From: an uncultured Muribaculaceae bacterium
Lineage (GTDB): Bacteria > Bacteroidota > Bacteroidia > Bacteroidales > Muribaculaceae
Reading direction: 5' to 3'
DNA length: 31,095 nt
NCBI GenBank assembly: GCA_910577465.1
Contig: CAJTMM010000004.1
Span: 68,483-99,577 of the forward strand
Made by a program: the position numbers and the translations under genes. This document shows, piece after piece, positions 7,991 to 14,935 of this stretch (position 1 is its first letter; each line of letters starts with the position of its first letter). The notes below the pieces were generated by a model that saw only the letters and a list, made by a program, of their open reading frames with translations, made no database searches and was not told the origin of the DNA.

Positions 7991-8034
7991 TATAAAATTC
8001 TCGGCGGGAACCCGGTAAGGTTCCTCGCCAAGAA
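7991..8034 (-). terminator. Intra-operon hairpin after the DUF4465 gene
   Basis: On the minus strand a long stem pairs GGCGAGGAACC with GGTTCCCGCCGAGAAT plus flanking ATTCT, with one mismatch and one bulge. It is followed by TTTTATAGTTT. It lies directly downstream of the DUF4465 stop and looks like a terminator, or a 3'-end stabiliser that would favour the first gene of the operon. Confidence 0.75.
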
Positions 8035-8071
8035 TGTGCAGAAAAGATTTATATCGTTTGGGAGTAGAGTG

Positions 8072-8977
8072 TTACTCCTCTGTATCGGGCAATATCAGGC
8101 TCACATTATCAAGACACATATATGCCGGTGTCAGCAAGCCGAAATTGTTCTTGTCCGAACCATCGAAATCGAATTTCACTTTATTGACCTTACCGAGTGC
8201 GGAAAGATCCCAAGTCTGCCATACAGTGGCAATCGCTATCTTTGGCGAGGCTTCATCACGGTAGTCACACACATATTTCTCCACCGGATTGCCACCGTTG
8301 GTAGGATTACCGGCTGCATCAAATCCGTACGCCAGAATCTTGAACCATCCCTTGCTGTTGATTAGCGATACTGCGGTAGTCGAACCGAAATCATTGCCAC
8401 CGGTCACCACCCCGTAAAGGTATGAGTTGGGACAGATATCAATGCTTTCCACCAAATATTCAGCCGATGAGGTGAACTCAAACGATGCCGCGGGCGAGAT
8501 TGAGTTCGGGTCATCGTAACCGTTGATGAGCGCAAACGTATTGGATCCGTTGGCTCCGGCACCGCTATTGGCACCGTCGGTCGACGTTGTATTGTACACA
8601 CTGCACTGGTTCTTATAGCTGTACCACCAATCTGCCGATGTCTCACCTGCCTTGTTGGTACGATAGTTCCACTGCGACAGTATCATACCGCCCGCCATAA
8701 ATGAATCTTCATCGTCCCAAAGGCTGAAATTCACACCAAACTTCATGTACACGCCCGGTTCCACGGCTATCTGACCGCTCACAAACTGGGTGCCGCCGGT
8801 GTAGCCGGCATAGCAGTTCTCACCGTACGATGTAGGTCCCGCCAATTCTATTCCAGTGTTCTCGAAATCTATTACCTTGCGGTTCACCTTGGGTCCGTCA
8901 TCATCGGAGCAAGATGTAAAAATTGCGGCTGCCGCCAATACGGCAATCACCGTTTTCAAGTTAAAAATTCTCTTCAT
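8072..8977 (-). CDS. DUF4465 family surface lipoprotein in the B12 locus
   Basis: The 301-aa product has a lipoprotein signal peptide with lipobox FTSC and an acidic SDDDG just after the lipid Cys, resembling the surface-export signal of Bacteroidetes lipoproteins. The body is a beta-rich DUF4465 domain (VIDFENTGIEL, NFSLWDDE, TFALINGYDDP, WQTWDLSALGKV, YMCLDNVSL). DUF4465 proteins recur in Bacteroidetes cobalamin loci, and BtuH-type members have been reported to bind B12 (recalled knowledge). It is the first gene after the riboswitch, fitting a corrinoid-capture role. A hairpin and a MITE-like element separate it from the next operon gene. Confidence 0.8.
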   Translation of the reverse strand: MKRIFNLKTVIAVLAAAAIFTSCSDDDGPKVNRKVIDFENTGIELAGPTSYGENCYAGYTGGTQFVSGQIAVEPGVYMKFGVNFSLWDDEDSFMAGGMILSQWNYRTNKAGETSADWWYSYKNQCSVYNTTSTDGANSGAGANGSNTFALINGYDDPNSISPAASFEFTSSAEYLVESIDICPNSYLYGVVTGGNDFGSTTAVSLINSKGWFKILAYGFDAAGNPTNGGNPVEKYVCDYRDEASPKIAIATVWQTWDLSALGKVNKVKFDFDGSDKNNFGLLTPAYMCLDNVSLILPDTEE

Positions 8978-9033
8978 GTCGATTTTTTTAATTCTACGGT
9001 TGAATCACTTCAAACCAATTCATAAAACAATAA

Positions 9034-9065
9034 TCCCGTGTCGCTTACATCATGCGCTCACGGGA
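9034..9065 (-). terminator. Attenuator hairpin in the riboswitch expression platform
   Basis: On the minus strand TCCCGTG and CACGGGA form a 7-bp stem with inner GCG/CGC pairing, followed by TTATTGTTTTATG. It lies between the aptamer and the DUF4465 start. An upstream CGGGAT (plus-strand 9128-9133) can pair with the ATCCCG that forms the 5' arm (9061-9066), giving a plausible antiterminator. Confidence 0.7.
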
Positions 9066-9160
9066 TATTCCGACATAAGACTGGAAAAACACCGGTTATT
9101 TTTTCCTTCTGTCTCGACGCCTGTAAAATCCCGCAGGCACTATGGTGCAGATAACATTCA

Positions 9161-9305
9161 CTCAGGCAGGTTTTCTGACTCATCCCGGCTTGTCGCGCCT
9201 TCTCAGTCGATGTTTCGGCCAATGGCATTGTTCGACAGCCTTAGCAGTGGGATTTACAGCAGCGGGTACTGTTCCGGATTCACACCGGATTCCCTATCCA
9301 AAGCG
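9161..9305 (-). ncRNA. Cobalamin (B12) riboswitch aptamer
   Basis: Read on the minus strand, the segment has the class hallmarks in order: GGGAATCCGGTGTGAATCCGG without interruption, a CCCGC-N-CTGTAA core, a CCACTG, GCCATTGG, AAGCCGGGATGAG, and the B12 box AGTCAGAAAACCTGCC (9165-9180). It begins at the expected start of the promoter at 9310-9342 and leads into the DUF4465-BtuG-BtuB operon through an attenuator. It should switch the operon off when adenosyl- or methylcobalamin is plentiful. Confidence 0.95.
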
Positions 9306-9309
9306 TGTG

Positions 9310-9342
9310 CAAATTTAAGAATTTTTTCACTTACCAATCAAA
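9310..9342 (-). promoter_or_regulatory. sigma-ABfr promoter of the riboswitch/B12 operon
   Basis: On the minus strand, -7 TAAATTTG (9310-9317) and -33 TTTG (9339-9342) are separated by 21 bp. Transcription would start near 9304, exactly at the 5' edge of the cobalamin aptamer. Confidence 0.8.
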
Positions 9343-9518
9343 AATACCGATTTTTTTTGACAGAACACTCCATAATATAGAGTCCAACAGCAAATGCAAA
9401 GTTAGCGATATTCTGAAAAAATTGTTTAAGTGGGGGCAAAGTTTAGCTTTTCACGCGGTCTGCGGTTTATTTTCTTCTGTGAAGTCATCTTGACTTATTT
9501 TAAACATACAAAATACAA

Positions 9519-9566
9519 AAAGGAGTGTTAAGTGTAATAAGTAAAAACATACCTAAACACTCCTTT
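9519..9566. repeat. 11-bp inverted repeat at the edge of the IS remnant
   Basis: AAAGGAGTGTT (9519-9529) and AACACTCCTTT (9556-9566) are perfect inverted copies. They lie just before the IS5-like transposase remnant and may contain its old left terminal inverted repeat or form a hairpin. Confidence 0.55.
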
Positions 9567-9568
9567 AA

Positions 9569-10200
9569 TTGGTAGAACTCATAGACAAAGACACCATAGG
9601 GATAGAAATCCTGCCATATCTGACAACCGCCCAAAGAAACTATGCATGCAAGAGTGGCTTTTGCAAGGTCATCCCGTGCATCCTGTATAAGCTCAAGATG
9701 GGCTGTCAGTGGCACCTGATACCCACTGCAGCAATCTTTACCGAAGTTGTTCTCAATTATAAAACAATTTCCGGTAAGTTTCGGCAGTGATGCAAGGACA
9801 GTTCGTGGCAAAAAGTTGGAAATCTACACTCAGTCGCAACCATGACAGGCTCGATTTGTCCAGTGCAGACCTTGACGGCAGCCATACTGTCGCACTTCGT
9901 AGAGACGAGCTAGTCGGAGGGGGCGCACACAAGCGACACATACGACCAATGCCATATTTATCTCTGACCGTCAGGATATTCCAATCGCCATATCCGAACC
10001 AAAATCCGGTAAGCACCATGATGTCCACGAGATTGAAAATTCGTTGGAACAGCTTTTCGGCATGATGTGCAATGCAGGAATTCCAATTGACAGACTCTTC
10101 ATTAATGCGGATGCCGGTTTTGACATGGCGGCTGCCAAACAGCCAATCAAACACAAATATATCGCGTAGGAAACTCCCAAAGCCCATATGCAGATTTAAG
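9569..10200 (+). pseudogene. Decayed IS5-family transposase
   Basis: Pieces of one transposase appear in order in different frames. First comes an N-terminal domain (VELIDKDTIG, CILYKLKMGCQWHLIP, FTEVVLNYKTISGKFR), then a nonsense codon where the family has Trp. After a frameshift the catalytic region begins (LDLSSADLDGSHT), and after another come TTNAIFISDRQDIPIAIS and LFINADAGFD. The DGSH and NADAGFD motifs are those of IS5-group DDE transposases common in Bacteroides. The C-terminal third is missing; the restriction-modification island begins at 10209. Non-functional. Confidence 0.85.
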
Positions 10201-10208
10201 TGCAAAAA

Positions 10209-13115
10209 TTATCTATCTTTCATACTTACTCGCTCTGTGACATGATTTATCAAGAGGGCATATAGAGATTCAAGAATAGATTCTTCAATGCCGAATACGC
10301 GGAGTACTGTACGGTCAAAAGCTATTCGATCAGCCTTATTGCATTCTTCTGACACAGTACCAATTTGCCTGTTTTTAAGTGGAATAAATGCCTTTTTAAT
10401 TTCAGACCTTGCGGTTTCTGAGAGTAATTCCGGGTTCAACAAACGTACTTTTTTCAAAAAGTTGGCATTAAGGTCTAATGCTCCAAGGTTTCGTGATGTC
10501 CCCATGAACTCCAATGTTAGAAATGTTGATACGGAATTCAGCAATGCTGAGATAAGTTCAACATCAACTCCGGTGTTGATTTGCATCGCAATCATCCTTT
10601 GGTCAATGACAAACGGCGTGGTAGAATATGAGAAGAAAAATCGCTCATATGGATTTATCGCTGTAACGATATTGGCCGATTTCGGAGAGATACTATACCA
10701 ATACGGGCGGTGTCCTGCATTAGCTTCTGCTATCGTTTGCGAACCATTTTTATTGGGGGCATTTTCAAACTTTTTAATCCATGATTGGGTTCCTTTATCA
10801 AGAGTGGAGAATGGTTTGGAGCATACAAACGCACTATATTTATAATCTCCTGCAAAAAGTATAGTCTGAAATTCATCGGGGCGTTTTACATAGGGAGTAA
10901 GATATTCTCTATGTATTCCAGTCGAATCCACATCTGAATTTCTGATAATAAACATATCATTCCACCCGGTACGCTCGCCTCGTATAACATTGAAGAAATT
11001 ACCGCTATATTGGATTACATAGGGGTCAAAAACCTCAAGAGGATTCTCCGCAACAAAAAATTGAGACCAGTTAGTTTCTGTGGGAAGGCTATTTATCAAC
11101 GTATCTTGACTAATAATTGATACGTCAATTGTGCCATCTGTTTTATGGAACACATTTGAAAATATGGTATCATTAACCCATTTGTTATTTTCGGCGAGGT
11201 CGCAATTATCAATCTCAGAATACAACGATTCTATTTTAGCGAGTTGTCGCTGAATGGTTGTATTTCCAAAGAAATCAGCCAACTTAAAATTGACAGAAAC
11301 GAACTTGGTAGGAGCCTCGGAAACATTTCTTTCAAGTACAAAATAGACAGTTGAGACTTGTGAATCGGTGAACCAGTGCTCAGCAGTACTTCTCACGATG
11401 TATTTGATGTGAAAGTTGTTTAACAGGAATTCCTTAAATTGGATTCCATATTCTTTCCCGAGCCAAGCATTTGAGGTTATGGCAGATATTATACCGTTTG
11501 GCTTAAGAAACCGTAGGGCATTATAAACACAGTAAGCAAAGTAGTCAGCTCGTTCATTGATGTGAAAATCACCCTCTCTTACAAATGCTGATTGTTCTAT
11601 CTCAAATTTGGCCTTGAAAAATGAAGTTAATTTTTCATTGGGGATGTCTTCTTGTTGAATAAATGGGAAGTTGCTTGCTATTCCATCAAACATCGGAATG
11701 GGAATAGGTATTTTGTTAGTGTGATTCCGAGGGTCTGGGAAGCTAACCTCTTTTCCCACATTCAAGTTGAAGAAGTCATCACGAATAACACGTGGGAAAT
11801 TTTCTATCTGTGTAACATCTTGTTTGTAGAGGTTAATTACAGATAGTATAGCAGGGAAATGAGATATATCGTTCCCCCAAATGTGGTTTAAAAGAAGTTG
11901 ATGGTCAGAAATGCCATAATAACGGAGGATATTGTAAAAGGCATTTAGAAAGGTACCTGTTCCTGATGTGGGGTCTAATAATATGGAGTCAGAACTATTG
12001 ACCGCAGGGAAAGCAACAAGATTTGCCAAAATTTCCGGTGTGAAATATTGACCAAATTTAAGTTTCTCGTCTTTGGGAACGAGATTCTCAAGAATGGTGC
12101 CAATAACTTCCGAAGGAAGAATTTTGAAGTCAAACTCTGTAAGGACGGAGATTAACTTAAAAAGCGCAATATTAGCAGTCTCCGAAAAAGGAATGGAGTC
12201 TGTAAAATATGGTTGGAACACAGCTTGATAGTCAATGCTTTTGGCTTTGTCGAAATAGTAATATAATTGGTTTCTAAGGTCTATAGGCGTTGAAAGGTGG
12301 AGTGGTGCTAATTCCTTAGGCAGATTTTCGCAAAGGGTAAGATAAAATAGCGTTTTGCCGATAAGATTATAAAAGGTGAATTTAGCGAGTACGGCTTTCT
12401 CATCAACAATTTCATTTTTTCGTGATGATGAACCCAATATACTCAAAGTAGCACTCTCGTATATTTTCCAACGGTTGAATTGTGCTCGAAATTCAGCATT
12501 TGAATTTGCTGTATCAGAAATGGCTTTTGAAAATTGTGGAACAATTATATTCTGCGCATCTGTTACTGCATGAATTATATTGTTAGAAATATTTATCGCT
12601 TCTTTGATAGTTCCCTCACGACGCAGCATATCCAAGTCATGTAAAATCTGTAACGCTCTTTCATGGAGCTGACTCTCGTGAAAAGCATATTTAGCAGGGT
12701 CTGCAAGGTCATCACGAACTTGAATAGTGGGAACTTGCGGATAATGCTTGAGTATGGAAAGGGAATCTACCGAATAACGTTCGGTATCAATCTTCCATAT
12801 AATCGCCTCTGCGCCATTCCAAGTAACAAAGGAGTCGGATTGTATTCTTTGAGCCTTCTCCAATGCGTTCTCTAACATTTCTATATCGTCAACAGAGGTG
12901 TCAGGGAATTTTAATTCCCAACCATTGAATATGATGCCTGAAGTCTTATTGGAGAACAAGAGAATATCAGGGAATTTCGTGCGCCCTGAAGATAGTCTTA
13001 CACTGGTGTCATTGGTGGCATCCTCAAAAGATGTTTGACCTTTAGTTATAGCATATTTGAGCCAACTTATAAGTTGACCCGCCCAATCTCGTTCGTTACG
13101 TTTAATACTTGGCAT
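10209..13115 (-). CDS. Fused restriction endonuclease-adenine methyltransferase (type IIG-like)
   Basis: From the ATG at 13115 the product is 968 aa. An N-terminal PD-(D/E)xK nuclease signature (KFPD ending at residue 50, then WELK with Glu 67 and Lys 69) precedes a helical region. An N6-adenine methyltransferase domain follows: GQYFTP (about 355-360), motif I DPTSGTGTF (381-389), and motif IV where NPPY/F is expected but NFPF is seen (482-485). The C-terminal part looks like a target-recognition region with repeated aromatic strands. The layout is that of single-chain type IIG or Eco57I-like enzymes that cut and methylate. The start is 1 bp after the methyltransferase stop, so they are probably co-translated; an upstream in-frame ATG at 13184 would overlap that gene. 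The DNA is clearly more AT-rich than its neighbours, a sign of transfer. Confidence 0.85.
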   Translation of the reverse strand: MPSIKRNERDWAGQLISWLKYAITKGQTSFEDATNDTSVRLSSGRTKFPDILLFSNKTSGIIFNGWELKFPDTSVDDIEMLENALEKAQRIQSDSFVTWNGAEAIIWKIDTERYSVDSLSILKHYPQVPTIQVRDDLADPAKYAFHESQLHERALQILHDLDMLRREGTIKEAINISNNIIHAVTDAQNIIVPQFSKAISDTANSNAEFRAQFNRWKIYESATLSILGSSSRKNEIVDEKAVLAKFTFYNLIGKTLFYLTLCENLPKELAPLHLSTPIDLRNQLYYYFDKAKSIDYQAVFQPYFTDSIPFSETANIALFKLISVLTEFDFKILPSEVIGTILENLVPKDEKLKFGQYFTPEILANLVAFPAVNSSDSILLDPTSGTGTFLNAFYNILRYYGISDHQLLLNHIWGNDISHFPAILSVINLYKQDVTQIENFPRVIRDDFFNLNVGKEVSFPDPRNHTNKIPIPIPMFDGIASNFPFIQQEDIPNEKLTSFFKAKFEIEQSAFVREGDFHINERADYFAYCVYNALRFLKPNGIISAITSNAWLGKEYGIQFKEFLLNNFHIKYIVRSTAEHWFTDSQVSTVYFVLERNVSEAPTKFVSVNFKLADFFGNTTIQRQLAKIESLYSEIDNCDLAENNKWVNDTIFSNVFHKTDGTIDVSIISQDTLINSLPTETNWSQFFVAENPLEVFDPYVIQYSGNFFNVIRGERTGWNDMFIIRNSDVDSTGIHREYLTPYVKRPDEFQTILFAGDYKYSAFVCSKPFSTLDKGTQSWIKKFENAPNKNGSQTIAEANAGHRPYWYSISPKSANIVTAINPYERFFFSYSTTPFVIDQRMIAMQINTGVDVELISALLNSVSTFLTLEFMGTSRNLGALDLNANFLKKVRLLNPELLSETARSEIKKAFIPLKNRQIGTVSEECNKADRIAFDRTVLRVFGIEESILESLYALLINHVTERVSMKDR

Positions 13116-13116
13116 T

Positions 13117-13950
13117 TTAAATAACAGCTTGTTCAAATAGATTGTTAGATGTGATTTGCTCAAGGCGTTTATGACACACCTCAATATAATCAGTGGAACT
13201 TACCTTATGTAGGGTTACATTTTGATTTTTCTCGATACCAATATAGTTACGCCCCTCCAAAGCCGCCGCGACTAAAAAGCTTCCGCTCCCGCAAGCGTTA
13301 TCTAAAACTATATCGCCAGGGTTTGTGTAAGTTCTAATTAAGTATCGTCCCAACTCAACCGGCTTTTGTGTCGGATGATATACCGGACCCTCCGATTCAG
13401 CTGTTTTCACATACAGAAAATCATCAATGGATTCTTCTTCATAGCAAACCACATCATGAGGGTATCGGCTTCCATCGCTTTTTACATGACGAGGCTTAAA
13501 GTCGCCATAACTTCCAGTGCATTGGTCTTTGCGAATACCTTTGTCGTAACTCTCGCCTTGAGTCTTTTGAGGATTATATGTGGGTTGTTGACGATAAAAA
13601 ACACAAATATCCTCATGCTTGCGAAGCGGTTGTTTTTTAGCGTTAAGGAAATTGGTTGATTTTGATTTTATCCACACAATTTTATACTTAAACCATGCTT
13701 CATTACTCATTATTAAATGAGCAGTAAAAACACCTTGCGAAGTGAGAACAATAACTCCGTTATCTTTAATAATACGCACGTATTCTTTCCATAACTTGTC
13801 AAGGTCAATTACAGAATCCCACTTGTTTTGAGTGGTGCCATACGGCAAGTCACACAAAATCATATCCACAGATTTATCTGGAATTTGAGGCATTAAATCC
13901 AAACAATCTGCTTCAAATACTTTATTTATAAAGTGTTCAATTTTTTCCAT
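13117..13950 (-). CDS. Beta-class DNA adenine/cytosine-N4 methyltransferase
   Basis: In this 277-aa enzyme motif IV (DLPYGTTQNKWD, about residue 34) comes before the SAM-binding motif I (DNACGSGSF, about 217), the order of beta-class amino-methyltransferases. Other family features are HPTQKPVEL, KPLR-like KKQPLRKHE, and FYRQQPTYNPQKT. It transfers a methyl group from SAM to an amino group of A (more likely) or C in its target. Its ATG overlaps the end of the XRE gene by 14 bp, and it is followed 1 bp later by the fused nuclease-methyltransferase. It is likely the companion methyltransferase protecting the same site, perhaps the other strand. Target unknown. Confidence 0.88.
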   Translation of the reverse strand: MEKIEHFINKVFEADCLDLMPQIPDKSVDMILCDLPYGTTQNKWDSVIDLDKLWKEYVRIIKDNGVIVLTSQGVFTAHLIMSNEAWFKYKIVWIKSKSTNFLNAKKQPLRKHEDICVFYRQQPTYNPQKTQGESYDKGIRKDQCTGSYGDFKPRHVKSDGSRYPHDVVCYEEESIDDFLYVKTAESEGPVYHPTQKPVELGRYLIRTYTNPGDIVLDNACGSGSFLVAAALEGRNYIGIEKNQNVTLHKVSSTDYIEVCHKRLEQITSNNLFEQAVI

Positions 13951-14233
13951 AATCTACAAATTGCTCAGAAACAATAGATAGGACCTTTTGAGGTTCATCT
14001 TCCTCTGCTAAGACATTATAAATTTTATCAGCAGCCCAAAGGGTTAAAAGACTTTCATCATTATAGAACTTACCTAAAGCTAAAACTTGTTCCCGTTTGA
14101 CCTTTCTTTCACCTCTTTCCAATCGGCTATACATTGGCGTATCAATATTAAGAAGATAAGCCAACTCGCGTTGCGGAATATTTCGGTCCTCCCGCAACTG
14201 TTTTAATCTCTCTAAGAACCTTTGTGTTGTCAT
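13937..14233 (-). CDS. XRE-family controller (helix-turn-helix) of the restriction-modification operon
   Basis: The 98-aa protein carries an N-terminal Cro/CI-type helix-turn-helix (FLERLKQLREDRNIPQRELA, then YLLNIDTPMYSRLERGERKV, about residues 5-45). An acidic C-terminal tail follows. It is the first gene of the operon and overlaps the methyltransferase start by 14 bp. Its own promoter is covered by three inverted repeats built on GACAA/TTGTC, the layout expected of an autorepressing C protein that times methyltransferase and nuclease synthesis. DNA binding to these repeats is inferred, not shown. Confidence 0.85.
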   Translation of the reverse strand: MTTQRFLERLKQLREDRNIPQRELAYLLNIDTPMYSRLERGERKVKREQVLALGKFYNDESLLTLWAADKIYNVLAEEDEPQKVLSIVSEQFVDYGKN

Positions 14234-14239
14234 AAATTG

Positions 14240-14308
14240 CTTTGTCGATTTATGACAAAGTTAGTTCAATTTTATGAGATGACAAAATATATTGTCAAAA
14301 AACGACAA
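14240..14308 (-). promoter_or_regulatory. sigma-ABfr promoter and GACAA operators of the restriction-modification operon
   Basis: On the minus strand, -33 TTTG (14283-14286) and -7 TAACTTTG (14256-14263) are 19 bp apart. Three perfect inverted repeats overlap it: CTTTGTC-N7-GACAAAG (14240-14260) over the -7 box and start site, GACAA-N6-TTGTC (14281-14296) over the -33 box, and TTGTC-N7-GACAA (14292-14308) just upstream. The downstream repeat is well placed to repress. Confidence 0.8.
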
Positions 14309-14311
14309 TCA

Positions 14312-14760
14312 TTTGATGTTTGCTCCTTCGTGGAAAGCTTGCCCGAGCCAAGCGAGTCCACAGAGCAGCATGATGTTTATAGACATAGTCTTGCAGTCAT
14401 TTTGAAGTTTCAAAGGAGGTTACGGTGGTTGAGTTTATCACCCACCGTATCAGGGAATCAACAGGCACGGAAACGATAGAGACATGGCTGTATGTGTCAA
14501 ATTTCCACGTGGAGACACCTTATATCGGGAAGGCAGTCCGCAATCATTGGCCCATAAAGAGCATGCACTGGTACCTTGACTTAAAACTGTGCAGAACAGC
14601 ATAAAACGCAAGATCTCCAAGACTACAAGAAACCTTGATACTTTGCAACGAATCGGTCATTCACTGTTCTCAATCCGGAAAGGATGACGGAAAAAACGTT
14701 CTGACAAAACTAAAGGGATGGCTCAACTGATGAGATTTCTATCAAAAATTTTACCCGATT
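14312..14760 (+). pseudogene. Decayed ISAs1-family transposase
   Basis: A short N-terminal piece (FVESLPEPSESTEQHDVYRHSLAVIL) is followed after an internal deletion by the C-terminal half. This shows ETIETWLYVSNF and AVRNHWPIKSMHWYLDL, which matches the ISAs1/H-repeat pattern of xVRxHWxIENxLHWxLD. A stop and frameshift follow, then NSIKRKISKTTRNLDTLQRI and a second stop. It is non-functional and borders the island opposite the IS5-like remnant. Confidence 0.75.
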
Positions 14761-14846
14761 AATACACTTTATTAAAAAAATAAGAACAATCCATCTTTCA
14801 AACCAAAGATAATGAGTTGACGTATAACACATATAATTTTACCCGA
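14747..14846. repeat. 12-bp direct repeat AATTTTACCCGA
   Basis: AATTTTACCCGA occurs at 14747-14758, at the end of the ISAs1 remnant, and again at 14835-14846. It could be a relic of an insertion or recombination junction, or chance. The 175 bp up to the next gene hold nothing else recognisable. Confidence 0.45.
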
Positions 14847-14935
14847 CTCGTAATGGATCGGGCAAGGGCATTATACGGTTATTTAATACTCAAATGAAAG
14901 AGCCATGTACGGGCCAAATCACACTCCCATTTTTG

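Noticed and set aside
9787..10205. Separate small genes in the IS5-like remnant region
   Set aside because: The frames are fragments of one decayed transposase on the plus strand or its antisense; none stands alone as a gene.
13116..13184. N-terminal extension of the fused nuclease-methyltransferase
   Set aside because: It would overlap the methyltransferase gene by 68 bp; the ATG at 13115, 1 bp after that gene's stop, gives a normal coupled start.
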